Source: Aliiglaciecola sp. M165 (lineage in GTDB: Bacteria > Pseudomonadota > Gammaproteobacteria > Enterobacterales > Alteromonadaceae). From it: 64,000 nucleotides of DNA. Position 1 is the first letter of the stretch, and the number at the start of each line of letters is the position of its first letter. A program made the position numbers and the translations under genes. The notes beneath the pieces are model-generated. The model had not been told where the DNA came from. It saw nothing but the letters and a program-made list of their open reading frames with translations, and searched no databases. The stretch is taken from positions 124,001-188,000 of the forward strand of contig NZ_VKKH01000002.1 of the NCBI RefSeq assembly GCF_007197995.1, given 5' to 3'. Positions 43,751-51,585 of this stretch are shown piece by piece.

Positions 43751-44353
43751 TTATTCCTCCGCAAGTGAATATTGGATAAGTGTGCTGATTTGAGTCATGA
43801 AGATCTTGTCTGCATTTTCAGAACCAATGAGGTTCCTATTGATATTGTGTGAGAGGTAATAGCCGTAGCTTGTCAGGCTAAAGTGTTGTGGATCAACGTC
43901 TGCAGAAAATATTCCAGCATCTATGTTTTTTTGCACTAAAGAGGCAATAAACTTCAAGTTCCGTTTTTGCTGATCAACAATACACCGCCTTACCTTACAA
44001 TCATCACGATCTTGAAACTCTGAAATGGCTTTAACAAATGGACAGGTCATTTTCGGCTGATTTTTGTATTTGAACACCCAATTCTTCCAGTTTTGAAAGT
44101 AGTTTAATAAATGTTGCAACGGATCAGATGACACAGACGGCATTATCACCTGCGATTTAAATACCTGCTCACAATGTCTCAAAATGGCGATTTGCATATC
44201 AGCTTTATTGGCAAAATGCGATATAACACCTGTACGCGACATCGACATACGGCTTGCGATTTTGCCGATAGATATTTGCGCAAAGCCATGCTGTGCAACA
44301 AACCCCATCGCTTCTTCTAGTATACGTAGCTTAGTGTTTGAGCCTTTATCCAC
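43751..44353 (-). CDS. TetR/AcrR-family transcriptional regulator
   Basis: This 200-residue repressor has an N-terminal TetR helix-turn-helix (KLRILEEAMGFVAQHGFAQI, then IGKIASRMSMSRTGVISHFANKADM, about 10-55). The ligand domain has a Cys-containing segment (CPFVKAISEF, DDCKVRRC) as in several TetR regulators. The start is GTG or a TTG four codons earlier; no strong ribosome site is visible. A 20-bp inverted repeat lies directly upstream (44374-44424) and should be its own operator. It forms an operon with the DJ-1/PfpI gene. Confidence 0.9.
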   Translation of the reverse strand: MDKGSNTKLRILEEAMGFVAQHGFAQISIGKIASRMSMSRTGVISHFANKADMQIAILRHCEQVFKSQVIMPSVSSDPLQHLLNYFQNWKNWVFKYKNQPKMTCPFVKAISEFQDRDDCKVRRCIVDQQKRNLKFIASLVQKNIDAGIFSADVDPQHFSLTSYGYYLSHNINRNLIGSENADKIFMTQISTLIQYSLAEE

Positions 44354-44373
44354 GCACGCACCCAAAAATAAAT

Positions 44374-44424
44374 AAGAACAATTGTACTATTTTAACCTGA
44401 ATAAAAAATAGTACAATTGTTCTT
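44374..44424. promoter_or_regulatory. Long perfect inverted repeat, probable TetR operator
   Basis: A 20-bp arm (44374-44393) is exactly repeated in inverted orientation (44405-44424), separated by 11 bases. Each arm holds the palindromic core ACAATTGT inside GTACAATTGTTC. This looks like two binding sites for a dimeric repressor, just before the TetR start. It could also control the plus-strand cassette beginning near 44661. Confidence 0.7.
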
Positions 44425-44660
44425 TTAATGAAAGCTGATTTTATATTCGAAATAATGTACACAAAAGAAACAATATAATGCGGGGAAAAGAAAACACTTA
44501 GTTTGTGTTTCGAGTAGTCTATGAGCATAATCAAGGAGTTATTGAACAAAGCAAAAGAAGTTGTGTCCTTAAGCCCCGGCTTCATATCAAAACGAATGAA
44601 GCGAAACAGGCACAATTTAAAATCGGCCAATTGGCCACACAATCGGTTAGGTTTTTATTG

Positions 44661-45425
44661 ATGATTTTCACTCGGTTTAACACAAATATGCGCCACTTTG
44701 CCCTGCTATTCGCTGCCGCCAACATAGTCGCTTGTCAGACTACGGGAACCGCGACACAACAACAAACGCTCGACACCATAACCCAATCTGAGCAAAGGAT
44801 TATCGAACGACTTGCTCAATTGGATGCCCGAGGAGAACAGAACGATGGCAATATCCAATCTTTACGAGATGAATTAAGTGCTTTAAAGCAACAAGTCGCC
44901 AAAAGTCAGGTAATGCTGGCTGACTACCTTTCCAAGAAAGAAAATAATGCGCCTACCCAAGCAGAATCTGCCAATCAAACTGTGGTGAACAATAACGGTG
45001 ATTTTGTATTGGGCGCGCTCGAACACATCACCATTGAAGCGGTCAATCTTAGCTTTGATGCCCGAATTGATACCGGCGCTGCGACGTCCTCGATCAATGC
45101 TGTTGATATCGAAGTCTTCGAGAGAAACGGTGACGATTGGGTACGATTTCATGTACTAGACGATTCGAAAAAAGCCACAGATGAAAATTGGATAGAAGCG
45201 CCCGTGGTGCGCTTTGTCAATATCCGTCAAGCATCCAGTGAAGAGCCTGAACGACGCGCAGTAGTGAAACTTTGGACGCGATTAGGGGAGATGCGTGACA
45301 ACAGCGAATTTACGCTTGCTGATCGCTCACATATGACACACCCCGTATTGTTGGGCCGTGAGTTTATTCGCGACGTTGCTGTTGTCGATGTGAGTAAAGA
45401 GTTTGTGCAATCAGACCCAAAATAA
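44661..45425 (+). CDS. Retropepsin-like lipoprotein (PF05618 'ATP-dependent zinc protease' family)
   Basis: This 254-residue protein starts at an ATG preceded by TTAGG; an alternative ATG nine codons later fits a lipoprotein signal (MRHFALLFAAANIVACQTT) even better. A coiled coil follows (about 45-95), then a domain of the putative ATP-dependent zinc protease family, really retropepsin-like, with the active-site DTGA in ARIDTGAATSSINA. The end is HPVLLGREFIRDVAVVDVSKEF. The Asp protease would lie outside the inner membrane. It is 22 bases before the inactive-transglutaminase gene and one of three genes that travel together; substrates are unknown. Confidence 0.85.
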   Translation: MIFTRFNTNMRHFALLFAAANIVACQTTGTATQQQTLDTITQSEQRIIERLAQLDARGEQNDGNIQSLRDELSALKQQVAKSQVMLADYLSKKENNAPTQAESANQTVVNNNGDFVLGALEHITIEAVNLSFDARIDTGAATSSINAVDIEVFERNGDDWVRFHVLDDSKKATDENWIEAPVVRFVNIRQASSEEPERRAVVKLWTRLGEMRDNSEFTLADRSHMTHPVLLGREFIRDVAVVDVSKEFVQSDPK

Positions 45426-45447
45426 TAATGATTAGCAAAGGATTTTT

Positions 45448-46953
45448 ATGACCTCGAAAGTGCCCTTTTACATTGCTGTGATCGCGCTGGTGATCATAGG
45501 TATCGCAATGAGTATCATTCGACATCAAACCTACAATGTGCCCTGGGTGCCAGGTGAAACGCGTCAAATATGGGACATTGAAGCACGGATTGAATTTACT
45601 GCTAGAGGAAAAGAAGTCAAAGCCTCTCTGGCGGCGCCAAGCACCCAATCTGGATATACGTTAATTAACGAGTCGGCATCTTCACCTGGCTATGGGATAT
45701 CTTACAACAGTACCAGCTCAGGGCGGCGTATAGAGTGGACGATCAGGGAAGCCAGCGGCCCACAAACCATTTACTACCGCTCACAATTTTTGGTTGATGA
45801 AAATACCAAACGCGATGTGACACCTCCCTCGCAGCCCATGCCTGAACCGAAACTCCCTAGCCTTGAATTATCAGCTGGAAAAGCCTTAGTTGAACTGGCG
45901 CGACAACGTTCAGCAGATAACTCGTCATTTACCAGAGAATTAATCAAAGCATTAAATGAACCCGAGAGCCAAAATGCCTCATTGTTGTTGCACACTAATA
46001 ATAAAACGAATGCTTTGTATGCGCTGTTATCGATTGCCGAAATTCCGAGTAGAATTGTCGGAGTCATTGAGCTTGAAGACGGTCGCAGGCGACAGAATGT
46101 GCAGCAAATGATAGAGGTTTGGACCGGGGAAGATTGGCAATTGTTTTCGATCTCTGCGACACAAGACGGCAAGCAGCATCCGCTATTGATCTGGGACCAA
46201 TCAAACGTATCTTTGCTCGATTTAATGGGCGGTAGTAATAGCAGAGTGGCATTCTCAATGATTGCCAGAAATATTTCTCCTACCGAGGCCACTGAAAGCA
46301 AGGCGGAAGCCGACGGGCTGCTCAACTTTTCTATTCATAGCCTGCCGCTTGAAGAACAGGCGATGTTCAAAACCATCATGATGATCCCGATTGGCGCCTT
46401 GATTGTCGTATTTTTACGGATCATTGTCGGGCTGAAAACCTCAGGAACCTTCATGCCCGTGCTGATAGCCGTAGCATTCGTGCAAACTCAATTGGTCACT
46501 GGTATCGTTGGATTTTTGCTGATTGTTGGCGTTGGACTGATTATTCGCAGCTACTTATCACGCCTAAATTTGCTGCTGGTAGCAAGGATTTCTGCAGTCA
46601 TTATCACCGTCATTTTGATCATTTCGATTTTTACTGTCGTCGCGTTTAAAGTGGGTCTTACCGAAGGGCTTTCTATCACTTTTTTCCCTATGATCATTTT
46701 GTCATGGACAATCGAACGCATGTCAATTCTATGGGAAGAAGAAGGCGGTAAAGAAGTCATGTTACAAGGTGGAGGTTCCTTGATCACTGCGATTCTTGTT
46801 TACATCGCCATGACCAACGAATATTTGCAGCACCTGACTTTCAATTTTGTTGGATTGCAACTCATTGTTTTAGCAGGGATTCTCGTGCTGGGTACTTACA
46901 CAGGTTATCGCCTGACCGAGCTACGAAGATTTAAACCACTGGTAAAGGACTGA
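45448..46953 (+). CDS. Inactive-transglutaminase/7TM membrane protein
   Basis: This 501-residue protein has a signal-anchor helix (about 6-24) and a periplasmic transglutaminase-like domain up to about 290. The stretch that normally contains the catalytic Cys reads NKTNALYALLSIAEIPSRIV, with no Cys, so the fold is inactive (Transglut_i type). Then come seven hydrophobic helices (about 310-490, 7TM_transglut type). AAAGGA lies before the start. The 3' end is three bases from the ATP-grasp gene. The likely role is a receptor or scaffold linking the periplasmic protease to the cytoplasmic ligase. Confidence 0.88.
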   Translation: MTSKVPFYIAVIALVIIGIAMSIIRHQTYNVPWVPGETRQIWDIEARIEFTARGKEVKASLAAPSTQSGYTLINESASSPGYGISYNSTSSGRRIEWTIREASGPQTIYYRSQFLVDENTKRDVTPPSQPMPEPKLPSLELSAGKALVELARQRSADNSSFTRELIKALNEPESQNASLLLHTNNKTNALYALLSIAEIPSRIVGVIELEDGRRRQNVQQMIEVWTGEDWQLFSISATQDGKQHPLLIWDQSNVSLLDLMGGSNSRVAFSMIARNISPTEATESKAEADGLLNFSIHSLPLEEQAMFKTIMMIPIGALIVVFLRIIVGLKTSGTFMPVLIAVAFVQTQLVTGIVGFLLIVGVGLIIRSYLSRLNLLLVARISAVIITVILIISIFTVVAFKVGLTEGLSITFFPMIILSWTIERMSILWEEEGGKEVMLQGGGSLITAILVYIAMTNEYLQHLTFNFVGLQLIVLAGILVLGTYTGYRLTELRRFKPLVKD

Positions 46954-46956
46954 TCA

Positions 46957-47946
46957 ATGTTGTCGACCCTGATAGATTTGGCAAAAATCCCATCACGTCT
47001 GAAAAGTAAAGGTGTGTTGGGCATGAATCAGCGCAACCATGCTTTCATAGGTCGCTACAATGACAGGGCCAAATATCCGTTGGTTGATGACAAACTCAAA
47101 ACTAAGATTATCGCCCAACGTCATGGCGCCACAACGCCAGAAATGATTGGTGTGATACGTAATCAAGCCGAAGTAAAGTTGATCCATGACATGGTCAAAG
47201 ACTGGCCGGGTTTTGTTATCAAACCAGCACAGGGAAGCGGTGGTAAAGGGATTTTAGTGATTGTTGATCATGATCAGCAGCGCTATAAAAAACCCTCGGG
47301 TAACGAAACCAGCCGACAAGAAGTGGAAAGACATGTTAGCAACGTATTATCCGGGCTATTTTCGTTAGGTGGTAAAACAGACGTAGCGATCGTTGAAAAC
47401 TTAATATTGTTTGACGATTGCTTTGACGGTTTTACCTACGAAGGGGTACCAGATGTGCGGATTATCGTTTTCAAAGGTTATCCGGTTATGGCAATGATGC
47501 GCTGTTCAACTGCCGCATCAGATGGCAAAGCGAATTTGCACCAAGGTGCCGTAGGGGTAGGCTTGGATATCGCCAGTGGTAAAGCTATCAGAGCCGTTCA
47601 GTTTGAAAAGCCACTTACCCACCACCCTGATACTAAGGTTGACTTATCAACATTGGTGGTTCCCGACTGGCGGCGCCTACTTGAATTAGCCTGTAGCGCA
47701 TGGGAAATGACAGGGCTAGGCTATATGGGCACCGACATGGTGCTAGACAGAACCAAAGGCCCCATGGTTTTAGAATTAAATGCACGTCCGGGACTGTCGA
47801 TTCAAATTGCCAATGGAACAGGATTGATCCCTAGATTACGACATATCGAAAACCTTGAGGTCCCCATCAAATACCCAACACCTGAGCAACGGGTTGAATA
47901 TTGCGTGCAACAATTTAGCACTGAAACTAAATTCAACTACATGTAA
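46957..47946 (+). CDS. ATP-grasp alpha-L-glutamate-ligase-like enzyme
   Basis: This 329-residue cytoplasmic enzyme is of the RimK-related ATP-grasp group. It has the nucleotide-binding VIKPAQGSGGKGILVI (about 87-102), DVRIIVFKGYPVMAMMRCS and the metal-binding GPMVLELNARPGLSIQIAN, followed by GLIPRLRHIE. ATP-grasp enzymes of this group add an amino acid, often Glu, to a carboxylate through an acyl-phosphate. It is the last gene of the three-gene cassette, with no acceptor peptide or protein gene visible. Its product is unknown. Confidence 0.88.
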   Translation: MLSTLIDLAKIPSRLKSKGVLGMNQRNHAFIGRYNDRAKYPLVDDKLKTKIIAQRHGATTPEMIGVIRNQAEVKLIHDMVKDWPGFVIKPAQGSGGKGILVIVDHDQQRYKKPSGNETSRQEVERHVSNVLSGLFSLGGKTDVAIVENLILFDDCFDGFTYEGVPDVRIIVFKGYPVMAMMRCSTAASDGKANLHQGAVGVGLDIASGKAIRAVQFEKPLTHHPDTKVDLSTLVVPDWRRLLELACSAWEMTGLGYMGTDMVLDRTKGPMVLELNARPGLSIQIANGTGLIPRLRHIENLEVPIKYPTPEQRVEYCVQQFSTETKFNYM

Positions 47947-47983
47947 TACCAATCCACACAAGCAGTATGTTGTCTACGCGATC

Positions 47984-49096
47984 TCAGTTTGAATTGTTTT
48001 CTTCTGGGTCTTGTTTGCCCATGATTTGGATGTATTTAATAAACATATTGCTCAAATATTTTTCTGAATTAAACCCGAGTCTCTTAGCGACACTGGTGAC
48101 CTTTTGGTCGGTACGCATCAGGACTTTTTTGGCATATTCCAAGCGATAATGATAAATAAATGCGCGAAAGTTGCGTTTGAGGATCTTTCGTGTTGCCAGT
48201 GCAAGTGCGGCAGGTTCTACATCAGCAGCGTCAGCAAGTATCCTTAATCTTAGCCCCTTTCGCTTGTAGGCTTTGTGTTCAATAATCGCTAACTCGGCTT
48301 GTTTCAAAGCATAACTAAGATAATCTTCTGAATAGCCTTTACCGCTGAACTGGTTGTCTGTAAAAGGTGTCGGGGAATATCGCTGTTTCTGCAATAACAG
48401 TAAGAGTACAAACAATAAACTTGCCGCATTTAACATATTGAGGAACGTCTGCCATTGTGTAAATGGAAGTAAATCAAACACCACAATACCTATCATCGCG
48501 ATATTGATAAATGCGACAGACATCATTACCAAGCAGCCGTTTGCGGTAATTTTCATCTCAAACATATCAACATCGACAACCTGGTCCGACAAATAAAAAT
48601 GATAATTGCTGAAATACTCTGCTGCGTGAACAGCATAACTGAGTATGACAAAGGCACTGAATAAATATGTAGCGTAATATGGCCAATGATTAAGTACGTC
48701 GCCCATTGGCGGCGAAAACAACATGAGCTCTTTGGCTTCCACAGGTAACAACATAAATGGGATCTGCCCAGCGATCATGAGGATTGCAGGTATAAAAAAC
48801 AGAATATGATTTTTAGCTATATGTTCGCTAGTGATTTTACGCACACTTAGCACAATTGTGGCGGCGATAACTGCAGGAACAAATTGAAATGCGCCTGCGA
48901 TAAAGTGAAATACTTGAGAATAACCCGCTAACTTTAGCCACTCATCAGTTAAAATGAAGGGCCATAGAACGATTCCTGTCAGTACAAAGTTACCGTGAGG
49001 CAAGCGTTCGTACCTGACCCAAACGAGCATTAAAGCCACAAACCAACCCACCAGCATTGCACTGATTGAAAGTTGATAAAGGCTCATATCGTTCAT
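47984..49096 (-). CDS. Membrane-bound AraC-family transcriptional regulator
   Basis: This 370-residue protein has six or seven hydrophobic helices in residues 1-240 and a C-terminal AraC-type DNA-binding domain (about 270-360). The second helix-turn-helix is VTSVAKRLGFNSEKYLSNMFIKYI, and a Lys/Asn-rich acidic tail follows. Regulators with a multi-span membrane sensor and AraC output are uncommon but known in Alteromonadales. The start chosen is ATG (MNDMSLYQL); earlier in-frame codons overlap the CYTH-CHAD gene. It converges on the three-gene cassette; whether it controls that is open. Confidence 0.85.
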   Translation of the reverse strand: MNDMSLYQLSISAMLVGWFVALMLVWVRYERLPHGNFVLTGIVLWPFILTDEWLKLAGYSQVFHFIAGAFQFVPAVIAATIVLSVRKITSEHIAKNHILFFIPAILMIAGQIPFMLLPVEAKELMLFSPPMGDVLNHWPYYATYLFSAFVILSYAVHAAEYFSNYHFYLSDQVVDVDMFEMKITANGCLVMMSVAFINIAMIGIVVFDLLPFTQWQTFLNMLNAASLLFVLLLLLQKQRYSPTPFTDNQFSGKGYSEDYLSYALKQAELAIIEHKAYKRKGLRLRILADAADVEPAALALATRKILKRNFRAFIYHYRLEYAKKVLMRTDQKVTSVAKRLGFNSEKYLSNMFIKYIQIMGKQDPEENNSN

Positions 49097-49103
49097 TGTT
49101 GGT

Positions 49104-50603
49104 TTACCAAAAGTTTTCGACGTTCGACGCAAACGCTCTGCTTTGTTCTATAACGGTCAAAAGGTTGTTTTTCTTAACTTCACTCCAGGATAGCAATTCA
49201 GATTTGTCCTCAACATCGGTGCCCTGAAGTTTATTCTGTAACACATTGAGGGTTTTCAGTTCTTTGATCCCGAGAAAGATATCCTTCCACGGCGCAGTAA
49301 ACTCTTCCCTTCGTGAAGCGGAGAAGCATTGCCCTAACAACACGTTGTAATTCAACGCGGTTTTTAAACGGCGGTACATCGCCATATAATCTGATTCACT
49401 AAAAGATATTTCCGATAATTTATCAATTAGGTTATACCACTGATTTTCAAGCTTTTTTTCTGCAAAGGCGCGAATATCCTTTTGAAAACGGCCTTTCTCG
49501 TTTCGCCATGGTTTATCCGTTAACATTTTTGAAAGTTTAATTTGCAGTATGGTGTTATCTTTTTCAGTGATCAAAAATTGCGGGCGAGACAAATTAAGGG
49601 TGCCGTCCTTGAGGCCACGAAGATAATTAAACAATGCGTCATGCTGAGCCAATTTTTTGCTGAACATTCCACGCTTAGAACTCAGTGCCTTAATACTTTC
49701 TAGTTGCTCAACCCATGCCCACTTGCGTAAACGAATAGACAAAGCGTTCTTCACGTCTAGCAACTCATCAGCATGGATCACGTCAGAGAATAACCGAAGA
49801 CATTCTGACAATAAGTTCATGCCAGTATACACATCAACCAAATCGCTGATCTTTTGTGTTCGCATGTAACGATATTCAGCTTCCTGCCAGTATTTCATGC
49901 TATATTCCAAGCCTTTAACAAAAGCATCTTCGCAGCTGTCACCTCGCGTCAAGTCTACAGCTTTAAGAGAACGACGCTTTGGTGCGACTTGATGTTTAGC
50001 CAGCAAATAACCTCTAGCGGCTTTACTCAAATTGCCCAATTGACTGGGACAAACCTTGGCGATTTTTTCCGCCAGCTCAAAGAGTATTTTGACATTTCCA
50101 CGCTTCAGCTCCAATTCGATTTCGGAAATGGAATCTTTACTTTCAGCTGTGCTAATGGTGCCTTGATCAAATGCAATCTCAACGTCAGTGTCGTTTGCCA
50201 AGCGCATTAAGAAAGTTTTTCTTTTAAAATCCGTATGAAAAACCTGAATAACAGAATCTTGCAACTCCTCGATATCGACTTTTTCAGGCCAGATGCTCGA
50301 GTCAAACAATGCCAAGTTGGGCTCAAGTGAGTCAATGGCCACATTGTACTCCGGCCTTTGATGCAGCCCGGCAACACTTTTTCCTGAGGTTTTAACCGTT
50401 TGCTCAATCCCTCTTTCACTACTACGCACCCGCAGCCCCATTTTTTGTTTACTCAGCAGCCAATCGGGGGTGTCAAAGTACTGATTGAACAATGTGTATT
50501 CTGATATCTCAATATTTGCCGAAAACTGACTTAACACCGTTGTCAGTTCCGAATCATCTATGCCTTCGGGTAACAGCAATTTTAACTCTATCTCATGTTC
50601 CAT
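49104..50603 (-). CDS. Triphosphatase-like protein, CYTH-CHAD (YgiF type)
   Basis: This 499-residue protein has an N-terminal CYTH triphosphate-tunnel domain (about 1-200) with the signature EIELKLLLP (ExExK at residues 4-8) and the family end GNLSKAARGYLLA. The rest is a CHAD helical domain (about 215-490) rich in basic residues, associated with polyphosphate. E. coli YgiF of this layout is an inorganic triphosphatase. The ATG for MEHEIELK is chosen because the motif must lie at the N-terminus; a 37-codon upstream extension has no homologous pattern. It is divergent from the SH3 protein gene, as ygiF and ygiM are in E. coli. Confidence 0.9.
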   Translation of the reverse strand: MEHEIELKLLLPEGIDDSELTTVLSQFSANIEISEYTLFNQYFDTPDWLLSKQKMGLRVRSSERGIEQTVKTSGKSVAGLHQRPEYNVAIDSLEPNLALFDSSIWPEKVDIEELQDSVIQVFHTDFKRKTFLMRLANDTDVEIAFDQGTISTAESKDSISEIELELKRGNVKILFELAEKIAKVCPSQLGNLSKAARGYLLAKHQVAPKRRSLKAVDLTRGDSCEDAFVKGLEYSMKYWQEAEYRYMRTQKISDLVDVYTGMNLLSECLRLFSDVIHADELLDVKNALSIRLRKWAWVEQLESIKALSSKRGMFSKKLAQHDALFNYLRGLKDGTLNLSRPQFLITEKDNTILQIKLSKMLTDKPWRNEKGRFQKDIRAFAEKKLENQWYNLIDKLSEISFSESDYMAMYRRLKTALNYNVLLGQCFSASRREEFTAPWKDIFLGIKELKTLNVLQNKLQGTDVEDKSELLSWSEVKKNNLLTVIEQSRAFASNVENFW

Positions 50604-50746
50604 TAATGTAAGTAATTTCAGCCAATTAAGTGATGAGAACACGATACTCTTAAGCGCCGCGCAAGGCAATCCATCAAACACTGACTTGCCTTTGCACATC
50701 TGAAGCCATACCATTCGTGTATATTTTTATTCCGAACAGATGAGTT

Positions 50747-51352
50747 ATGGGCAAGCTACAAATACTAGGTTTTATTATTTTATGTTGTTTAACGGCAAAC
50801 ACGACCGCACAGCAAGAGCCCAACGATGCGACGGGCGACATTCGTTATATCTCTGATGACTTGCAAACCTTTATGCATTCTGGCCCAGGGAGAAACTATC
50901 GCATTTTAGGCTCTGTGGTGGCAGGTACTCGAGTTACCGTTTTACAAGAAGACCAGGAAAAAGGTTTCATCGAAATCATCGACAACAACCAACGTACCGG
51001 TTGGGTTGAGACCCAATACATAATGAATCAACCGAGTATTCGCGCAGTGCTTCCGGGGTTGCAACAAGACTTAAGTGAAGTAAAACAAGAGCTGGTAGAA
51101 GAGCAACAAAGCAATGAGTTGCTCAATCAACAAGTTATGGATTTGACGAATCGAAACGAGCGTTTGATCAAAGATTTTGAAGCAGTAAAAAAAGACAACG
51201 AACGTCTGCAGAGAACTTTGGATACGCAAGATCAAACTGCGCAGATGCAATGGTTAACCCGAGGCGGCATCATTGCGCTGGTCAGCATTATCTTGGGTGT
51301 CATTATCGCCTACCTTCCGAAAAAACGTCGTCGCAACGACCAGTGGATGTAA
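50747..51352 (+). CDS. SH3-domain and membrane-anchor protein (YgiM type)
   Basis: This 201-residue protein has a signal peptide (cut near NTTAQQ) and a bacterial SH3 domain (about 30-95, YISDDLQTFMHSGPGRNYRILG and TGWVETQYI). A coiled coil follows (about 105-165), then one C-terminal transmembrane helix (about 172-190) and a basic cytoplasmic end. This is the TIGR04211 layout, as E. coli YgiM. The role is probably peptidoglycan or protein binding in the periplasm. It lies opposite the CYTH-CHAD gene with 143 bases between, a conserved pair. Confidence 0.9.
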   Translation: MGKLQILGFIILCCLTANTTAQQEPNDATGDIRYISDDLQTFMHSGPGRNYRILGSVVAGTRVTVLQEDQEKGFIEIIDNNQRTGWVETQYIMNQPSIRAVLPGLQQDLSEVKQELVEEQQSNELLNQQVMDLTNRNERLIKDFEAVKKDNERLQRTLDTQDQTAQMQWLTRGGIIALVSIILGVIIAYLPKKRRRNDQWM

Positions 51353-51585
51353 TGCCCATTCGTTAAGACTAGAGACTCGCGCAGTAAGTGCAGTGGGGGA
51401 ATGATTAGAGCGTGTTTACCTTCACTGCACCATAGCGTAAATAATTCCTAACACATTTGCTAGTTACCCTGATTAACTAAATCCTGTTTTTTGATTGGTT
51501 CCGATGGATTTTTATTGTCGGATTAGCGATCGACTATTACACTCGCGCTGCATTAATAAAGTTCCTGTGCTAACGGAGGATGTCC

